A DNA stretch of 64,000 nucleotides from Balneolaceae bacterium (GTDB lineage: Bacteria > Bacteroidota > Rhodothermia > Balneolales > Balneolaceae). This document shows positions 33,836 to 44,560 of this stretch, one piece after another. A program made the translations under genes and the position numbers. The stretch is from assembly GCA_017795005.1 (NCBI GenBank), contig CP051242.1, positions 3,278,119 to 3,342,118 of the forward strand, in the 5' to 3' direction. The notes under the pieces are model-generated. The model was not told the origin of the DNA. It was given only the letters and a program-made list of their open reading frames with translations, and ran no database searches. How positions within the stretch are numbered: position 1 is the first letter of the stretch; every line of letters starts with the position of its first letter.

Positions 33836-35197
33836 ATGGTGATCATGACAAAAGAAGAAATTGTTCAGCTCATTCAGGAGCTTGGTGTTAGAAATATAAA
33901 ATTTGGGGTTACCGACATTGATGGTGTACTAAGAGGGAAAATCATCAGTACTCAGAAATTTCTAAAAGCAATTGAGCAAGATATTGGTTTCTGTAATGTG
34001 ATTTTTGGCTGGGATATGAATGACCTTTGCTATGACAATTCAGAAGTAAGTGGTTGGCATACGGGCTATCCCGATTCTTTTGCGACAATCGATCCTTCCA
34101 GCTATAGAAAAATTCCCTGGGAAAATAATAAACCCTTCTTTCTTGCAGATTTTTCAAACTCTACAGACATGAAAGAAGTTTGTCCTCGCACTCTTTTAAA
34201 GAAAATCTGCGATGAGGCCAATAAACTGGAATTTACACCGAAATTTTCAGCGGAATTCGAGTGGTTTAATTTTGATGAAACCATGCATTCTTTAAAAGAA
34301 AAGGACTACACTGATCCAAACCCTCTTACACCGGGAATGTTCGGGTACTCCATACTAAGAGCATCTCAAAACGGAGATTATATCAATGACTTATTTGATT
34401 TACTTGATGGTTTTGGAATACCTCTGGAAGGAATACATACCGAAACCGGGGACGGTGTGTATGAAGCGGCCATAACGTATGACGAGATTATTGAATCTGC
34501 TGATCGTGCAGCTTTGTTCAAAACAGCTGTGAAAGAAATAGCATCTCAATATGATTTAACTGCCAGCTTTATGGCGAAGTGGAATTCAAAGCTTCCTGGA
34601 TGTAGTGGTCATATTCATCAAAGCCTTTGGAACAACGAAGGTATGAATCTGTTTCATTCTGATTCAGATAAAGATTTAATGAGTGATTTGATACGGCACT
34701 ATATAGCCGGTCAACTACATTGTTTGCCTCATATTCTTCCCATGTTTGCACCAACCGTAAACAGTTATAAACGTTACGTAGAAGGCTCATGGGCAGCGAC
34801 TTCTGTTAGCTGGGGAATTGAAAACAGAACTACTGCATTACGTGTCATCAATCATGGCAGTAGTTCAATGAGGGTTGAGAATCGAGTTCCGGGAGCAGAT
34901 GCCAATCCTTATTTAAGTATGGCTGCTAGTCTCGCTTCGGGTTTATATGGAATAAAGCATAAGTTGGAATTAAAGAAGGCGCCAACTATTGGTAATGAAT
35001 ATGAAAATAAGGAGTCCATATCATTACCTGAAAATCTGCATAAAGCTACGGAAGCAATGAAGAAGTCAGATATTGCCAGAGAATTATTTGGAGAAGTTTT
35101 TACAGATCACTTCATAAAAACGAGAGAATGGGAATGGCGGCAATATAAACCTGAACAAAAAAACTGGGAACTAAAACGTTATTTTGAAATCATCTAA
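33836..35197 (+). CDS. Glutamine-synthetase-family ligase
   Basis: The 453-residue protein has the GS catalytic barrel: SAEFEWFNF (first metal Glu), HTETGDGVYEAAI (Glu pair), GCSGHIHQSLW, APTVNSYKRY with the ATP/glutamate Arg region, and ENRVPGADANPYLSMAASLASG. Spacing is closest to the GSI-like gamma-glutamyl-amine ligases (PuuA, IpuC-type) rather than the housekeeping enzyme: no adenylylation Tyr motif was found. It likely couples glutamate to an amine. The next three genes follow at 11, 2 and 1 bases, so this is an operon. The start could also be ATG 33845. Confidence 0.85.
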   Translation: MVIMTKEEIVQLIQELGVRNIKFGVTDIDGVLRGKIISTQKFLKAIEQDIGFCNVIFGWDMNDLCYDNSEVSGWHTGYPDSFATIDPSSYRKIPWENNKPFFLADFSNSTDMKEVCPRTLLKKICDEANKLEFTPKFSAEFEWFNFDETMHSLKEKDYTDPNPLTPGMFGYSILRASQNGDYINDLFDLLDGFGIPLEGIHTETGDGVYEAAITYDEIIESADRAALFKTAVKEIASQYDLTASFMAKWNSKLPGCSGHIHQSLWNNEGMNLFHSDSDKDLMSDLIRHYIAGQLHCLPHILPMFAPTVNSYKRYVEGSWAATSVSWGIENRTTALRVINHGSSSMRVENRVPGADANPYLSMAASLASGLYGIKHKLELKKAPTIGNEYENKESISLPENLHKATEAMKKSDIARELFGEVFTDHFIKTREWEWRQYKPEQKNWELKRYFEII

Positions 35198-35208
35198 CCA
35201 ACCTGAAT

Positions 35209-36252
35209 ATGTCGTTCATCAACTTTAATGAAATTGTACATGAAGCCTGGACAGCCTACGACAGTTCGAGAGAAATTGTACGTATTGAGGATATCAGTGC
35301 GAAGGTATCTACCAACCATGTGTACCGCATAACTTTGAAAGACCACAATTTTATTGTAGCAAAGTTGTCTTATTTCGGGAAGTTTGAACATTTTGTGGAA
35401 GATCATACCATAATTAATGCACTTTCGAATAATCTCCCATCTCCTTTCGAAAACTTTCTTGCCCGATCTTTGATGAAGGGAAACGAACTTTTTGTGCACC
35501 GCCGTCAAAGTGAGATTATTGATGCATGGGTGGTCTTTTACCGACCCATCAAAATCAGAAACAGATTACCACGCAGACTTAACGAAAAGCAAATTCGTCG
35601 AATTGGAAGAGAAGCCGCTAAATTCCATAAAGCTTGTCATACCGTACGTGGAACACTCCCTCCATCTGCAAAAAGTATGAATGTTGATATAGACGGACTT
35701 CTAGGTGAGCTGGACACAGAAGAAGGAGATTTTCATTTCCATCAATACAGAGACTTGATAAAAAAACATTGTGATCTGTTCAGAGAGAATTATCAGGAAC
35801 TGGATGCCGACTCTATGGATACTATTCCCGTTTTTGTAGACTGGAATATTGGTAATTTTTCTGTTAACGAAAGTTTTCGGTTTTTTTCCCGGTGGGACTA
35901 CGACTGGTTTAGAATGAGCTCGAGAATAATGGACTTCTACTTCTTCAGCAGAGTGGTTTCAGACAGAGGGGATCGAACTATTTTTACTTATAACATCGAT
36001 ATCCTGATGGAAGAACGATTCATTCTCTTCCTTAAAAGCTATCATGAAGTATTTCCACTTACCAAAAGAGAAGTTTTGCTTCTTCAGGAAACATACCGGT
36101 TCTTCCTACTTAACTATGTAATTAAATATGGGCGATACTTTTTTCATGAGGTTTTTGCCACTAAACTCCAGAAAGAAACTTTCGATATTCATCTCCCATC
36201 CATAGAAGAAAAATTCGATCCGGAACCTCTACTCACTGCACTCAACCTATAA
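35209..36252 (+). CDS. APH-fold phosphotransferase
   Basis: The 347-residue protein has the aminoglycoside/choline kinase fold: an ATP-binding N-lobe (about residues 20-110, with VAKLSYFGKFEHFVEDH as the Lys-Glu region), the catalytic loop VDWNIGNF in place of HxDxxxxN (the His is Val-Asp here), and RWDYDWFRMSSRIMDFYF in place of the metal-binding DFG/DxD. It should phosphorylate a hydroxyl on a small molecule. The operon gives a GS-like ligase before it and a HAD phosphatase after it. Confidence 0.75.
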   Translation: MSFINFNEIVHEAWTAYDSSREIVRIEDISAKVSTNHVYRITLKDHNFIVAKLSYFGKFEHFVEDHTIINALSNNLPSPFENFLARSLMKGNELFVHRRQSEIIDAWVVFYRPIKIRNRLPRRLNEKQIRRIGREAAKFHKACHTVRGTLPPSAKSMNVDIDGLLGELDTEEGDFHFHQYRDLIKKHCDLFRENYQELDADSMDTIPVFVDWNIGNFSVNESFRFFSRWDYDWFRMSSRIMDFYFFSRVVSDRGDRTIFTYNIDILMEERFILFLKSYHEVFPLTKREVLLLQETYRFFLLNYVIKYGRYFFHEVFATKLQKETFDIHLPSIEEKFDPEPLLTALNL

Positions 36253-36254
36253 TT

Positions 36255-37103
36255 ATGAATTATCCTTCTTTTTTTGAAATAGCCAAAGACTTTAAAGTGA
36301 TTATGCTCGACTCCTATGGGGTAGTAAAAAATCACAAAGGACTCATTGTAGGTATTGATAAAACGATCGACTGGATCAAAAGTGAAGGAAAAACGTTCCG
36401 ATTACTTACCAATGATGCTTCCCGAAGTCAGAACCAGCAGAAAGAGAGTCTTGCTAAACTTGGTTTGCCCGGAATTGAACTACATGAAATTGTTACTTCA
36501 GGAATGATGGCAAAACAGTTTCTGGAGCAAAAAATTACCGAGGGCCGGATTGCCTATCTGGGAACGGAGAATTCTGCAGAATATATTCTGCAGTCAGGTT
36601 TACAACATGTGGCAGTAGCTGATGTAGATCTAGAAGATATCGATGACATTTCTGCTTTTGTGTTTCTGGATGATGAAGGCTTTGACTGGAATACAGATAT
36701 CAACAAAACGGTAAATTTACTTCGGAAAAAGACCATGCCGGTTATTCTTGCTAATTCCGACCGGTTTTATCCGGTATCCAGAAATGATGTGGCTGTAGCA
36801 ACCGGGGGAATTGCGAAATTGGTTGAAAGCATGCTTCATAAGAAGTTTATTCACTTTGGAAAACCGGATTCCCAAATGTTTATGTATGCCTATGAAGGCT
36901 TGATTGAAGAGCTGGGCGAAATTGACAAAAAAGATATCCTTATGGTAGGCGATACTCTTGAAACTGATATTCTGGGTGGAAATAAATTTGGTGTTCAAAC
37001 TATGCTGGTGCTTTCAGGAAATACCAGGGAGGAAAAAGTTAATCTGAATATTAGTTCTTCGGGTATTATCCCTGATTTTTTATGTAAATCAGTGGTGGAG
37101 TAA
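36255..37103 (+). CDS. HAD superfamily IIA hydrolase (TIGR01459-like)
   Basis: The 282-residue protein is a NagD-type HAD hydrolase: MLDSYGVVKN (nucleophile Asp, but Tyr where most have the second Asp), LLTNDAS (motif II), FGKPDSQMF (motif III Lys) and GDTLETDILGG (motif IV). It should dephosphorylate a small molecule, perhaps the product of the kinase encoded two bases upstream. The DxY variant is normal in this subgroup to my knowledge, so it is probably active. Confidence 0.87.
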   Translation: MNYPSFFEIAKDFKVIMLDSYGVVKNHKGLIVGIDKTIDWIKSEGKTFRLLTNDASRSQNQQKESLAKLGLPGIELHEIVTSGMMAKQFLEQKITEGRIAYLGTENSAEYILQSGLQHVAVADVDLEDIDDISAFVFLDDEGFDWNTDINKTVNLLRKKTMPVILANSDRFYPVSRNDVAVATGGIAKLVESMLHKKFIHFGKPDSQMFMYAYEGLIEELGEIDKKDILMVGDTLETDILGGNKFGVQTMLVLSGNTREEKVNLNISSSGIIPDFLCKSVVE

Positions 37104-37104
37104 T

Positions 37105-38073
37105 ATGAGAGTACTTTTAGCCATTCCTGTTTTTTGTCTTTTCATTCTTAGTTCATGTTCTACATCGAAAGAAATTGTACCAGGCGAATTCTCGGGAGAG
37201 ATCATCTATAAAACTACCATTATCCCAAAAATAGCCTCTCTGAATGTAGACAGTGTTTTAAGCAATCTCACTGGTGATGAAACCCATTATATGATAAATG
37301 ATAGTTTATATAAGTCGTCTTATTACAGGAATGGGAGCTTCGTATATTCGTTTACTTATGATTCGCAAAGTAAACGAATGTATGACTACACTGCTGGAAA
37401 AGAATACATCACTTACAGAGATTCCCAACAACCGAATGATACGGAGCTTGATCTAATTATAAACCGAGATTCGACGATAACTATTTTAGGGTACGAAGCA
37501 TATCAAACAATTAATAACACGTATGAACACACCTCTACTACGTATTATTCTGATGCGGTCAGAGTTAATTATACTGCCTTTGAAGGACATAATGTAGGTC
37601 ATTGGTATGAAAGACTTCAGCTTACCGATGGGGCTATTTCTCTGAAAAGCATCACCTATAAAGAAACTCACAATGAAGTACTAGAAGCGGTTAGTGTTAC
37701 ACAAAAAGATTTACATCCCAGTGAGTTTGAACTTCCAGAGGGACTCCCTCTTGTACCATCCTATTCCATGTTGGATGAACAGGTTGAACTTATTAACCCA
37801 ACGCCAAATCAAATTAGGTGTTATCAAACTAAGATTGCTACAGCTCCCGATATTTTTGAAAACGAGGACCGGCCTTTTACTTCATATGTAGGTTTTATTG
37901 TAACAAAACAGGGGAAAGCTATCCTTCCATTTGTTCCTGAGCCTGATGAATATGGCTTATCAGAAATTTCAGTGGATATTATAAAGACGTGTAATCTGAA
38001 TTTCAGACCTGGAAAAATCGATGGTGAAGTGGTTGAAAGTGAATCTTATTTACCGGTTAATTTTCAGCTTTGA
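37105..38073 (+). CDS. Lipoprotein with TonB-C-like end
   Basis: The 322-residue product has lipobox LSSC (Cys at about residue 18). Residues 25-200 form a beta-rich region with repeated Tyr/Ser strands, resembling DUF4412-type barrel proteins. The last 70 residues, VGFIVTKQGKAILPF to RPGKIDGEVVESESYLPVNF, follow the TonB C-terminal pattern (strand, helix, NFRPGKxxGxxV, PVNF). TonB itself needs a transmembrane helix; this protein has a lipid anchor instead. It begins one base after the HAD gene and may only be co-expressed. Confidence 0.7.
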   Translation: MRVLLAIPVFCLFILSSCSTSKEIVPGEFSGEIIYKTTIIPKIASLNVDSVLSNLTGDETHYMINDSLYKSSYYRNGSFVYSFTYDSQSKRMYDYTAGKEYITYRDSQQPNDTELDLIINRDSTITILGYEAYQTINNTYEHTSTTYYSDAVRVNYTAFEGHNVGHWYERLQLTDGAISLKSITYKETHNEVLEAVSVTQKDLHPSEFELPEGLPLVPSYSMLDEQVELINPTPNQIRCYQTKIATAPDIFENEDRPFTSYVGFIVTKQGKAILPFVPEPDEYGLSEISVDIIKTCNLNFRPGKIDGEVVESESYLPVNFQL

Positions 38074-38078
38074 AATTT

Positions 38079-40046
38079 TTACCAACCTTTTCTTAGTTCC
38101 AGATTGTAACCATTAAAACTTAAACCTGAACTATATCCAAACATCTGATTTTTATCACCATCATATTTAAAGACATAAGCAATATTAGTAAAAAAGTTAT
38201 GTCTCCATATCAAACGCGCATTTCCATCGCTACAAGTAGCTTCCCAAGTACCGGTACTGCTTGAAGTCCTCCATTCAGATTCACCAGCAAATCTATATTC
38301 TTTTTCAGTCCATTTTCCATCAGCACTATAAGTTTGTCGGTCTTCTTGTTGAAGTTGACTCCTTGTATCATCGGTATAATATCTTAACCGCCATTGACCA
38401 GGAATAAAAAGGGAGAAATCTGGGCAACTTGAAGTAAAAAAAGCGAAATCGAATTCATCATATTCTTCATCCTGATAATATTGGAGCCAAATTGGAAACT
38501 CCCAATCTCCATATACAGTATCTCCTTGTTCATCAACAAATGGTTTGGCTGTTATAATAAATTCACCTGTAGATTCATCCTTTTCGACATCAAACATATC
38601 AAAAAAATTTATATATGAGCTGTTACTCGCATCAATAAACTCAAGGTATTTAGAATTAATTGTTGTACTAATATTTGTAGTATCCTCGCGCATTAAAGGG
38701 AATAACGGTGTGTATCTCAGCACTCCATCATTAAAATAGAACTCATCTAACATATCGTACAATTCACCAGTGATTACATTTAAAATCTTTGGATCTGACC
38801 ATTGCGTACCATTATCAGGTGCTTCGTCCCACGGGTCTTCTCTAAGGTTCTCATAAATTCCTGTAAACGAAAGTCTTGTTGGTTGACCAAACTCGAAATA
38901 CAATGAGTCACTATATGGCCATGGCATCCCAAAATTAGCCGACTTATCTCTCTCTGAATCGAGTTTTAACTCTGCATTTAATTTATCTGTTGTCAATGTA
39001 AAGACCTTTGTAAACCTTTCTTGTATACCAGTGATTATGCTGATTGCCCAACCCGTAATATGCCAAGTCTTTGCTGTTTCAACAACGTCACCTTCTCCAA
39101 CTTGTACATTTTCAGTATCGGATCCCCAAAAAGAATCCAATATTCCCTTAAAATTTATTTTATTCGTAAGCCAACCTTTTGATTTTTCATATTCTTTTTC
39201 GGGTTCTAAGGGCAGCTCATCATTAAGTTTATTGAGTGATTCTTCGTAGGATTCATACTCTTCATTTAATAATTCATCGTAGGCTTTAAAATAATAGGCC
39301 AATCTCTCAAGTTGTTCTGGACTTGCTGTTTCTAACTCAATGAACACTTTCTGCTCAAGTTCTTCGTACAACCCAATTGCTGTTTCCATTCTTTCTATAA
39401 ATACATCATCAATTTCAGAATCTATATTATGCTCGGGAACATTATCGATCACCTTACGAGCGTCTTCTAATACCATACTCATTTGATTTCTGAATTCAGA
39501 AAACTCTGTATGTATAAAATTAGCGGGATCATTAATCACGCCAATCGATAAAATTTCTGCTTCCCCAGTCAGCAATAAATCATCTCTTAAAATTACTTTA
39601 AAAGTATAGGAACCAGGTTCTATTCTGGGAATTGTAATAGACCACTGCCCCCATTCTTTTACTTTTGCTGATAATGTATCCCCAACTGCTAGTGTATCCT
39701 GATAATAGACCAGATCAAACCGTTTGTATAAATCATATTCAGAGTCTTCAGGATCTACTCCATTCACAAATTCGAATCCATAATCTTCAATATCGAATTC
39801 GTCCGAATAATAAATCAGTGACTGATAGGGATAAAAAGCAGAGTAGGTGTTCGGTATTTCAATAATAGTGATTTCTGGTTCTTCATCACCATCATCATCG
39901 TCTTCATCATCTGATCCATCATCCCCTGAATTATCCGGGTTATCAATTGGATCATCATCGCTATTTGAGGAAGTAGGAGAAGATTCGCACTGAAAAAGAA
40001 ACAGACTTATTCCTAAAAATAGCAGTACAAAAAATCTAATATTCAT
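38079..40046 (-). CDS. Large lipoprotein with acidic linker
   Basis: The 655-residue product has lipobox SLFLFQC (Cys about residue 20) followed by an extremely Asp/Glu-rich linker to about residue 58, the type of segment that can act as an outer-surface lipoprotein export signal. Residues about 60-165 are beta-rich, 180-290 strongly helical (possible coiled coil around HNIDSEIDDVFIERMETA), and the rest a mixed domain with many Tyr and Asp. No family was recognised. It is convergent with the preceding lipoprotein. Confidence 0.75.
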   Translation of the reverse strand: MNIRFFVLLFLGISLFLFQCESSPTSSNSDDDPIDNPDNSGDDGSDDEDDDDGDEEPEITIIEIPNTYSAFYPYQSLIYYSDEFDIEDYGFEFVNGVDPEDSEYDLYKRFDLVYYQDTLAVGDTLSAKVKEWGQWSITIPRIEPGSYTFKVILRDDLLLTGEAEILSIGVINDPANFIHTEFSEFRNQMSMVLEDARKVIDNVPEHNIDSEIDDVFIERMETAIGLYEELEQKVFIELETASPEQLERLAYYFKAYDELLNEEYESYEESLNKLNDELPLEPEKEYEKSKGWLTNKINFKGILDSFWGSDTENVQVGEGDVVETAKTWHITGWAISIITGIQERFTKVFTLTTDKLNAELKLDSERDKSANFGMPWPYSDSLYFEFGQPTRLSFTGIYENLREDPWDEAPDNGTQWSDPKILNVITGELYDMLDEFYFNDGVLRYTPLFPLMREDTTNISTTINSKYLEFIDASNSSYINFFDMFDVEKDESTGEFIITAKPFVDEQGDTVYGDWEFPIWLQYYQDEEYDEFDFAFFTSSCPDFSLFIPGQWRLRYYTDDTRSQLQQEDRQTYSADGKWTEKEYRFAGESEWRTSSSTGTWEATCSDGNARLIWRHNFFTNIAYVFKYDGDKNQMFGYSSGLSFNGYNLELRKGW

Positions 40047-40119
40047 TCGAAAAAATTACCTTAAATCTGAATTATAATAACAGAATGATTTTACAGATAA
40101 AAATTACAAGAAAAATTGA

Positions 40120-41412
40120 CTAGTAATTTAGCCTGTAAAGTAACAAAGCCGCCCTTTTAGCTTGTCTTGGAAATTGATTTAAATAACCCACTTCTTCTAC
40201 GGTATGGTCTGCATCACCACTCATACCTAATGCATCTATTGCCATTTCAACATATTCAGCAGTAAAAGAAACATCTGCCGCTCCAGCTCTAAGTGGGTTT
40301 ACAGCTACCACTTCTCCGAAACCTAAATCCATGCTTACTTTATTGTAAATCGAAAGTAATTCATTATTTCCTTCCGTTGGCGCCATAGGTGGGTAACCTT
40401 CACTAAAAGTGATAGAAGCAGATGTTCCAGGTAAATTTTCTGAGACAATTTCCTGCATTTTACCTTTTACCCTTTCCAGTTGCTCCTGAGAAACAGCTCT
40501 GATGTCACCTGTAACAAGAGCCGTTTCTGCTACAACATTATCTTTACCAAAAGCAGATCCTGAGTTTGTAGAGGCATCATGATCTACAGTTGTTCCACCA
40601 AGAATCTTTCCCGGATTGAAGGTCAGATATTCTTCGCTTCTCAATTCTTCATAAAAGGTAGTAAGGATTCGGGAGGCTTCGTAAATGGCTCCTGCACCTA
40701 TGTCTTCACGGAATACCTGAGAAGAGTGCGCCGGGGTACCGGTTACCTTAAGTTCCCAACCAATGGATCCTCTTCTGGAAACATTTGCTGTACCCGGATT
40801 TCCATCTCCGTTTTCAAAGCCAATCGAAATATCTGCCCATTTAGCAGCATCGATTAATGCTTTTTTGGAAAGACTTAGAGGACTGCCACTGAGTTCCTCA
40901 TCGCCGGTCATTACAACAGTTATATTCATATCATCTAACTCACTTGATGCTTTCAATGCTCCTAATGCCTGTAGAATAATCACATTTCCACCTTTCATGT
41001 CTGCGATTCCCGGAGCTCTGGCTGTTGTATCGTTTACCAATTCATACTTCTGAAACGGACTATCCGGTTCGAAAACGGTATCCAGATGACCAATCAACAA
41101 CAGTTTAGGATTGTTCCTCCCGGAATGATGCTCCGCTATCAGATGTCCCGCCCGATTAAATCCTGAACCATCTTCCCAACGTGTTTCAAAACCAAGGGCA
41201 TCAAATTCTGCCATTAAAACATCACCAACTTCACGCACTCCATCAAAATTCATGGTTCCACTATTGATGTTGATGGTTTTGATCAGTAGTTCCAGAGCGT
41301 CTTCATTGGTCTCATCAATGTGAGCAATCATTTTTTGTTCAGTCTCTGAAACCTGACCAAAAACTGAGCTGGTAAGAAGTAAACTGAGTACCAATGTTTT
41401 TAACAAGTTCAT
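40120..41412 (-). CDS. Secreted M20 family metallopeptidase
   Basis: The 430-residue enzyme has a signal peptide (residues 1-19) and the M20 dizinc site: [24 protein letters not shown] and the C-terminal HTVEE. A dimerisation domain is inserted from about 205 to 320 (GTPAHSSQ). The pattern resembles glutamate carboxypeptidase (CPG2-like). It should hydrolyse peptides or acyl amino acids in the periplasm. The start overlaps the stop of gcvP by four bases (ATGA), an unexpected coupling. Confidence 0.9.
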   Translation of the reverse strand: MNLLKTLVLSLLLTSSVFGQVSETEQKMIAHIDETNEDALELLIKTININSGTMNFDGVREVGDVLMAEFDALGFETRWEDGSGFNRAGHLIAEHHSGRNNPKLLLIGHLDTVFEPDSPFQKYELVNDTTARAPGIADMKGGNVIILQALGALKASSELDDMNITVVMTGDEELSGSPLSLSKKALIDAAKWADISIGFENGDGNPGTANVSRRGSIGWELKVTGTPAHSSQVFREDIGAGAIYEASRILTTFYEELRSEEYLTFNPGKILGGTTVDHDASTNSGSAFGKDNVVAETALVTGDIRAVSQEQLERVKGKMQEIVSENLPGTSASITFSEGYPPMAPTEGNNELLSIYNKVSMDLGFGEVVAVNPLRAGAADVSFTAEYVEMAIDALGMSGDADHTVEEVGYLNQFPRQAKRAALLLYRLNY

Positions 41413-44303
41413 CCTTCCACCTCGTCAATTTCATAGGCATCGATAGGAATACAGGAACAAATCAAATTACGATCTCCATAAGCATCGTCTACTCTGGAAA
41501 CACTTGGCCAGAATTTGTTGTATCTCAATTCTTCGATTGGGAATACACCTTTTTCGCGGGAATAAGGTCGGTCCCAGTTTTCATCCATCACAACTCTCAT
41601 CGTATGGGGAGCATGTTTCAATACATTACTTTCTTTATCTGCTTTGCCCTCTTCGATTTCACGAATTTCATTTCGAATACCAATCATTGCCTCACAAAAA
41701 CGATCCAACTCTTCTTTGCTTTCGCTTTCGGTAGGTTCAATCATTAATGTTCCCGCAACCGGAAAACTCATGGTAGGAGCATGGAAGCCATAATCCATTA
41801 AACGCTTAGCTACATCTACCGCTTCTATTCCCGCAGATTGTTTAAATGGACGTAAATCGATTATGAATTCATGTGCCGATCTACCCGTTTTACCAGTGTA
41901 TAATACAGGGTAATGTGCATCCAGTCGGTCTTTTATATAGTTTGCATTCAGAATAGCATGACGGGTGGCGTCTGTTAATCCTTCACTCCCCATCATTTTG
42001 ATATAAGCATAAGAAATGGTAAGTATACTTGCACTACCATAAGGGGCTGCTGAAATAGCTGAAATTGCTTCATCTCCTCCCGTTTTAATAACCGAATGTC
42101 CTGATAAGAATGGAGCCAGGTGTTTCGCAACTCCAATCGGTCCCATACCAGGACCTCCTCCTCCATGAGGTATACAAAATGTCTTATGCAGGTTCAGGTG
42201 GCAGACATCAGCTCCTATTTCTCCCGGACTTGTTAAACCAACCTGGGCATTCATATTAGCTCCATCCATATAAACCTGTCCGCCATGCTTGTGAATGAGA
42301 TCACAGAATTCTTTCACTTTATGTTCGAACACACCGTGAGTCGATGGATATGTAATCATCAAAGCTGCGAGTCGGTCACTGTATTTCTCTGCCTTTTCAG
42401 TTAGATCTTCCGTCGAGATATTACCATGATTATCAGTCGCAACTACTACTACATCCATTCCTGCCATTACAGCACTTGCCGGATTGGTACCATGTGCAGA
42501 AGCCGGAATCAGCGCAACATTTCGATGTCCTTCTCCCCTGTGTTTGTGATACGCCCTGATAGTCATAAGACCGGCATATTCCCCTTGAGCACCGGAGTTA
42601 GGTTGAAGCGAAATTGAATCAAATCCTGTGATTTCACAAAGCCATGTATTTAAATCATTAAATAACTGAATATATCCTTCTACCTGGTCGGACGGTGCAA
42701 AAGGATGAATCTGCCCGAATTCCGGCCATGTAACCGGAATCATTTCTGCTGTTGCATTCAGTTTCATAGTGCATGATCCCAATGAGATCATCGAATGAAC
42801 CAATGAAAGATCTTTGTTTTCTAATTGCTTCATATAGCGAAGCATTTCATGCTCGGTTTGATACAAATGAAATACCGGATGACCCATAAACTCTGACGAT
42901 CTGGATAGCTCTGAAGGAAAATCAACTTCTGCCGTTTCAGCATGTGCATCCACATCAAAATTAGATGTTCTTCCTTCCGCTTCTGCAAAAATAGAAAGCA
43001 CTAATTTCACATCTTCCAGTTCTTTTGCTTCATCAAAAGCGATACTAATGGTATTATCATCAAAATAACGGAAGTTTACTTCCTTCGATTCTGCAATTTT
43101 TCGAACCTTCTTACTATTTCCTTTTACTGTGATAGTATCAAAATAGGTTTTGGTAACAACTTCTATTCCCAGTGCTTCAAGTCCGGTCTTAGTAAGTTTT
43201 GTTAGCCCGTGTACTTTAGCCGCTATCTTTTTTAAGCCTGATGGTCCATGATACACTCCATACATTCCCGCCATCACTGCCAGCAAAACCTGAGCAGTAC
43301 AGATATTGGAAGTAGCTTTTTCTCTTCGAATATGTTGTTCCCGGGTTTGAAGAGCCATTCGGTAAGCCGGCTTTCCTTCGGTATCTTGTGTTACTCCGAT
43401 AATCCGTCCTGGAATTTGTCTTTTAAAATCTTCTTTTGTAGCGAAATATGCAGCGTGTGGTCCACCATATCCCATTGGCACTCCAAAGCGTTGTGTAGTA
43501 CCAACTACAACATCTGCCCCCATCTCTCCGGGGGGTGTTAGCAAAGTCAAGCTCAGGAGATCTGCAGCAACAACCGTATGAACCTGATGTTCTTGTGCTG
43601 CAGCAAATAAATTAGAATAATTCTCCACTCTCCCATCGGTTGCAGGATATTGAAGCAGAATTCCATAAAGGTTTGGATTTGTTACGTCCAGCTCTTTATG
43701 ATCACCTACAACTATTGTTACTCCAATTGGTTCTGCTCTGGTCTGTAGAACATCTATGGTTTGCGGGTGACAAAGTTCACTTACAAAAAATTCGGTGGCT
43801 TCTTTTCTTTTCGCTCCCTTTCGTTGACCCAACAGCATACTCATTGCTTCAGCAGCCGCAGTCCCTTCATCCAATAATGAAGCATTAGCTATTTCCATTC
43901 CGGTAAGATCACTTACCATTGTTTGAAAATTAATAAGTGCTTCTAAACGACCTTGAGCAATTTCAGCTTGATAGGGAGTGTAGGCGGTATACCATGCAGG
44001 GTTCTCTAAAATATTTCTCTTTATCACATTAGGAACATGAGTATCGTAATATCCCATTCCAATGAATGACTTAAACATTTTGTTTTTAGAAGCCAGCGCT
44101 TTGAACTCCTCCAGAAATTCTACTTCACTCAATGCTTCTGGAAGATTTAACGCCTTTGAAAGTCTGATTCCATCCGGGATAGTTTCATCAATTAACTGAT
44201 CAAGACTTTGTGCCTTAATCGTTTGTAACATTTCCTGAGTTGCCTGTGTGTCTGATCCGTTATGTCGAGATGCGAAGAGTTCTTTCTTAAAGTCGATACT
44301 CAT
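41409..44303 (-). CDS. gcvP: Glycine dehydrogenase (decarboxylating), P protein
   Basis: The 964-residue single-chain P protein joins the P1 and P2 halves. P1 carries [22 protein letters not shown] and the [12 protein letters not shown] block; P2 carries [23 protein letters not shown] with the PLP Lys and SIISLG-like [13 protein letters not shown]. With lipoylated H protein it decarboxylates glycine; gcvT and gcvH are not in the window. No glycine riboswitch is visible in the 257-base upstream gap. Confidence 0.97.
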   Translation of the reverse strand: MSIDFKKELFASRHNGSDTQATQEMLQTIKAQSLDQLIDETIPDGIRLSKALNLPEALSEVEFLEEFKALASKNKMFKSFIGMGYYDTHVPNVIKRNILENPAWYTAYTPYQAEIAQGRLEALINFQTMVSDLTGMEIANASLLDEGTAAAEAMSMLLGQRKGAKRKEATEFFVSELCHPQTIDVLQTRAEPIGVTIVVGDHKELDVTNPNLYGILLQYPATDGRVENYSNLFAAAQEHQVHTVVAADLLSLTLLTPPGEMGADVVVGTTQRFGVPMGYGGPHAAYFATKEDFKRQIPGRIIGVTQDTEGKPAYRMALQTREQHIRREKATSNICTAQVLLAVMAGMYGVYHGPSGLKKIAAKVHGLTKLTKTGLEALGIEVVTKTYFDTITVKGNSKKVRKIAESKEVNFRYFDDNTISIAFDEAKELEDVKLVLSIFAEAEGRTSNFDVDAHAETAEVDFPSELSRSSEFMGHPVFHLYQTEHEMLRYMKQLENKDLSLVHSMISLGSCTMKLNATAEMIPVTWPEFGQIHPFAPSDQVEGYIQLFNDLNTWLCEITGFDSISLQPNSGAQGEYAGLMTIRAYHKHRGEGHRNVALIPASAHGTNPASAVMAGMDVVVVATDNHGNISTEDLTEKAEKYSDRLAALMITYPSTHGVFEHKVKEFCDLIHKHGGQVYMDGANMNAQVGLTSPGEIGADVCHLNLHKTFCIPHGGGGPGMGPIGVAKHLAPFLSGHSVIKTGGDEAISAISAAPYGSASILTISYAYIKMMGSEGLTDATRHAILNANYIKDRLDAHYPVLYTGKTGRSAHEFIIDLRPFKQSAGIEAVDVAKRLMDYGFHAPTMSFPVAGTLMIEPTESESKEELDRFCEAMIGIRNEIREIEEGKADKESNVLKHAPHTMRVVMDENWDRPYSREKGVFPIEELRYNKFWPSVSRVDDAYGDRNLICSCIPIDAYEIDEVEG

Positions 44304-44560
44304 TAGAAAATAGCCTGTATTAAGATTACTAACGTAGTTTTTTCTACAATGTATGTAGTGAACAAATGCTGAGTTCGGGAGTTCCGAGACGGCTTCAAAA
44401 AATACGTAAAATCATATTTAAATAAGCGTAAAATCGAAGGGCAAATGATGTTATTTCTCCTTTTTTTTTGATTTATTCTAACCTGCTTCGAAATTTGAAA
44501 ATGAGCTAATGAATTCAGGAATATAATCGAATGATGAAGCCCTACATAATCATATAATAA

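Noticed and set aside
44304-44560. Possible glycine riboswitch before gcvP
   Set aside because: No tandem glycine-aptamer core could be made out on the minus strand in this gap.
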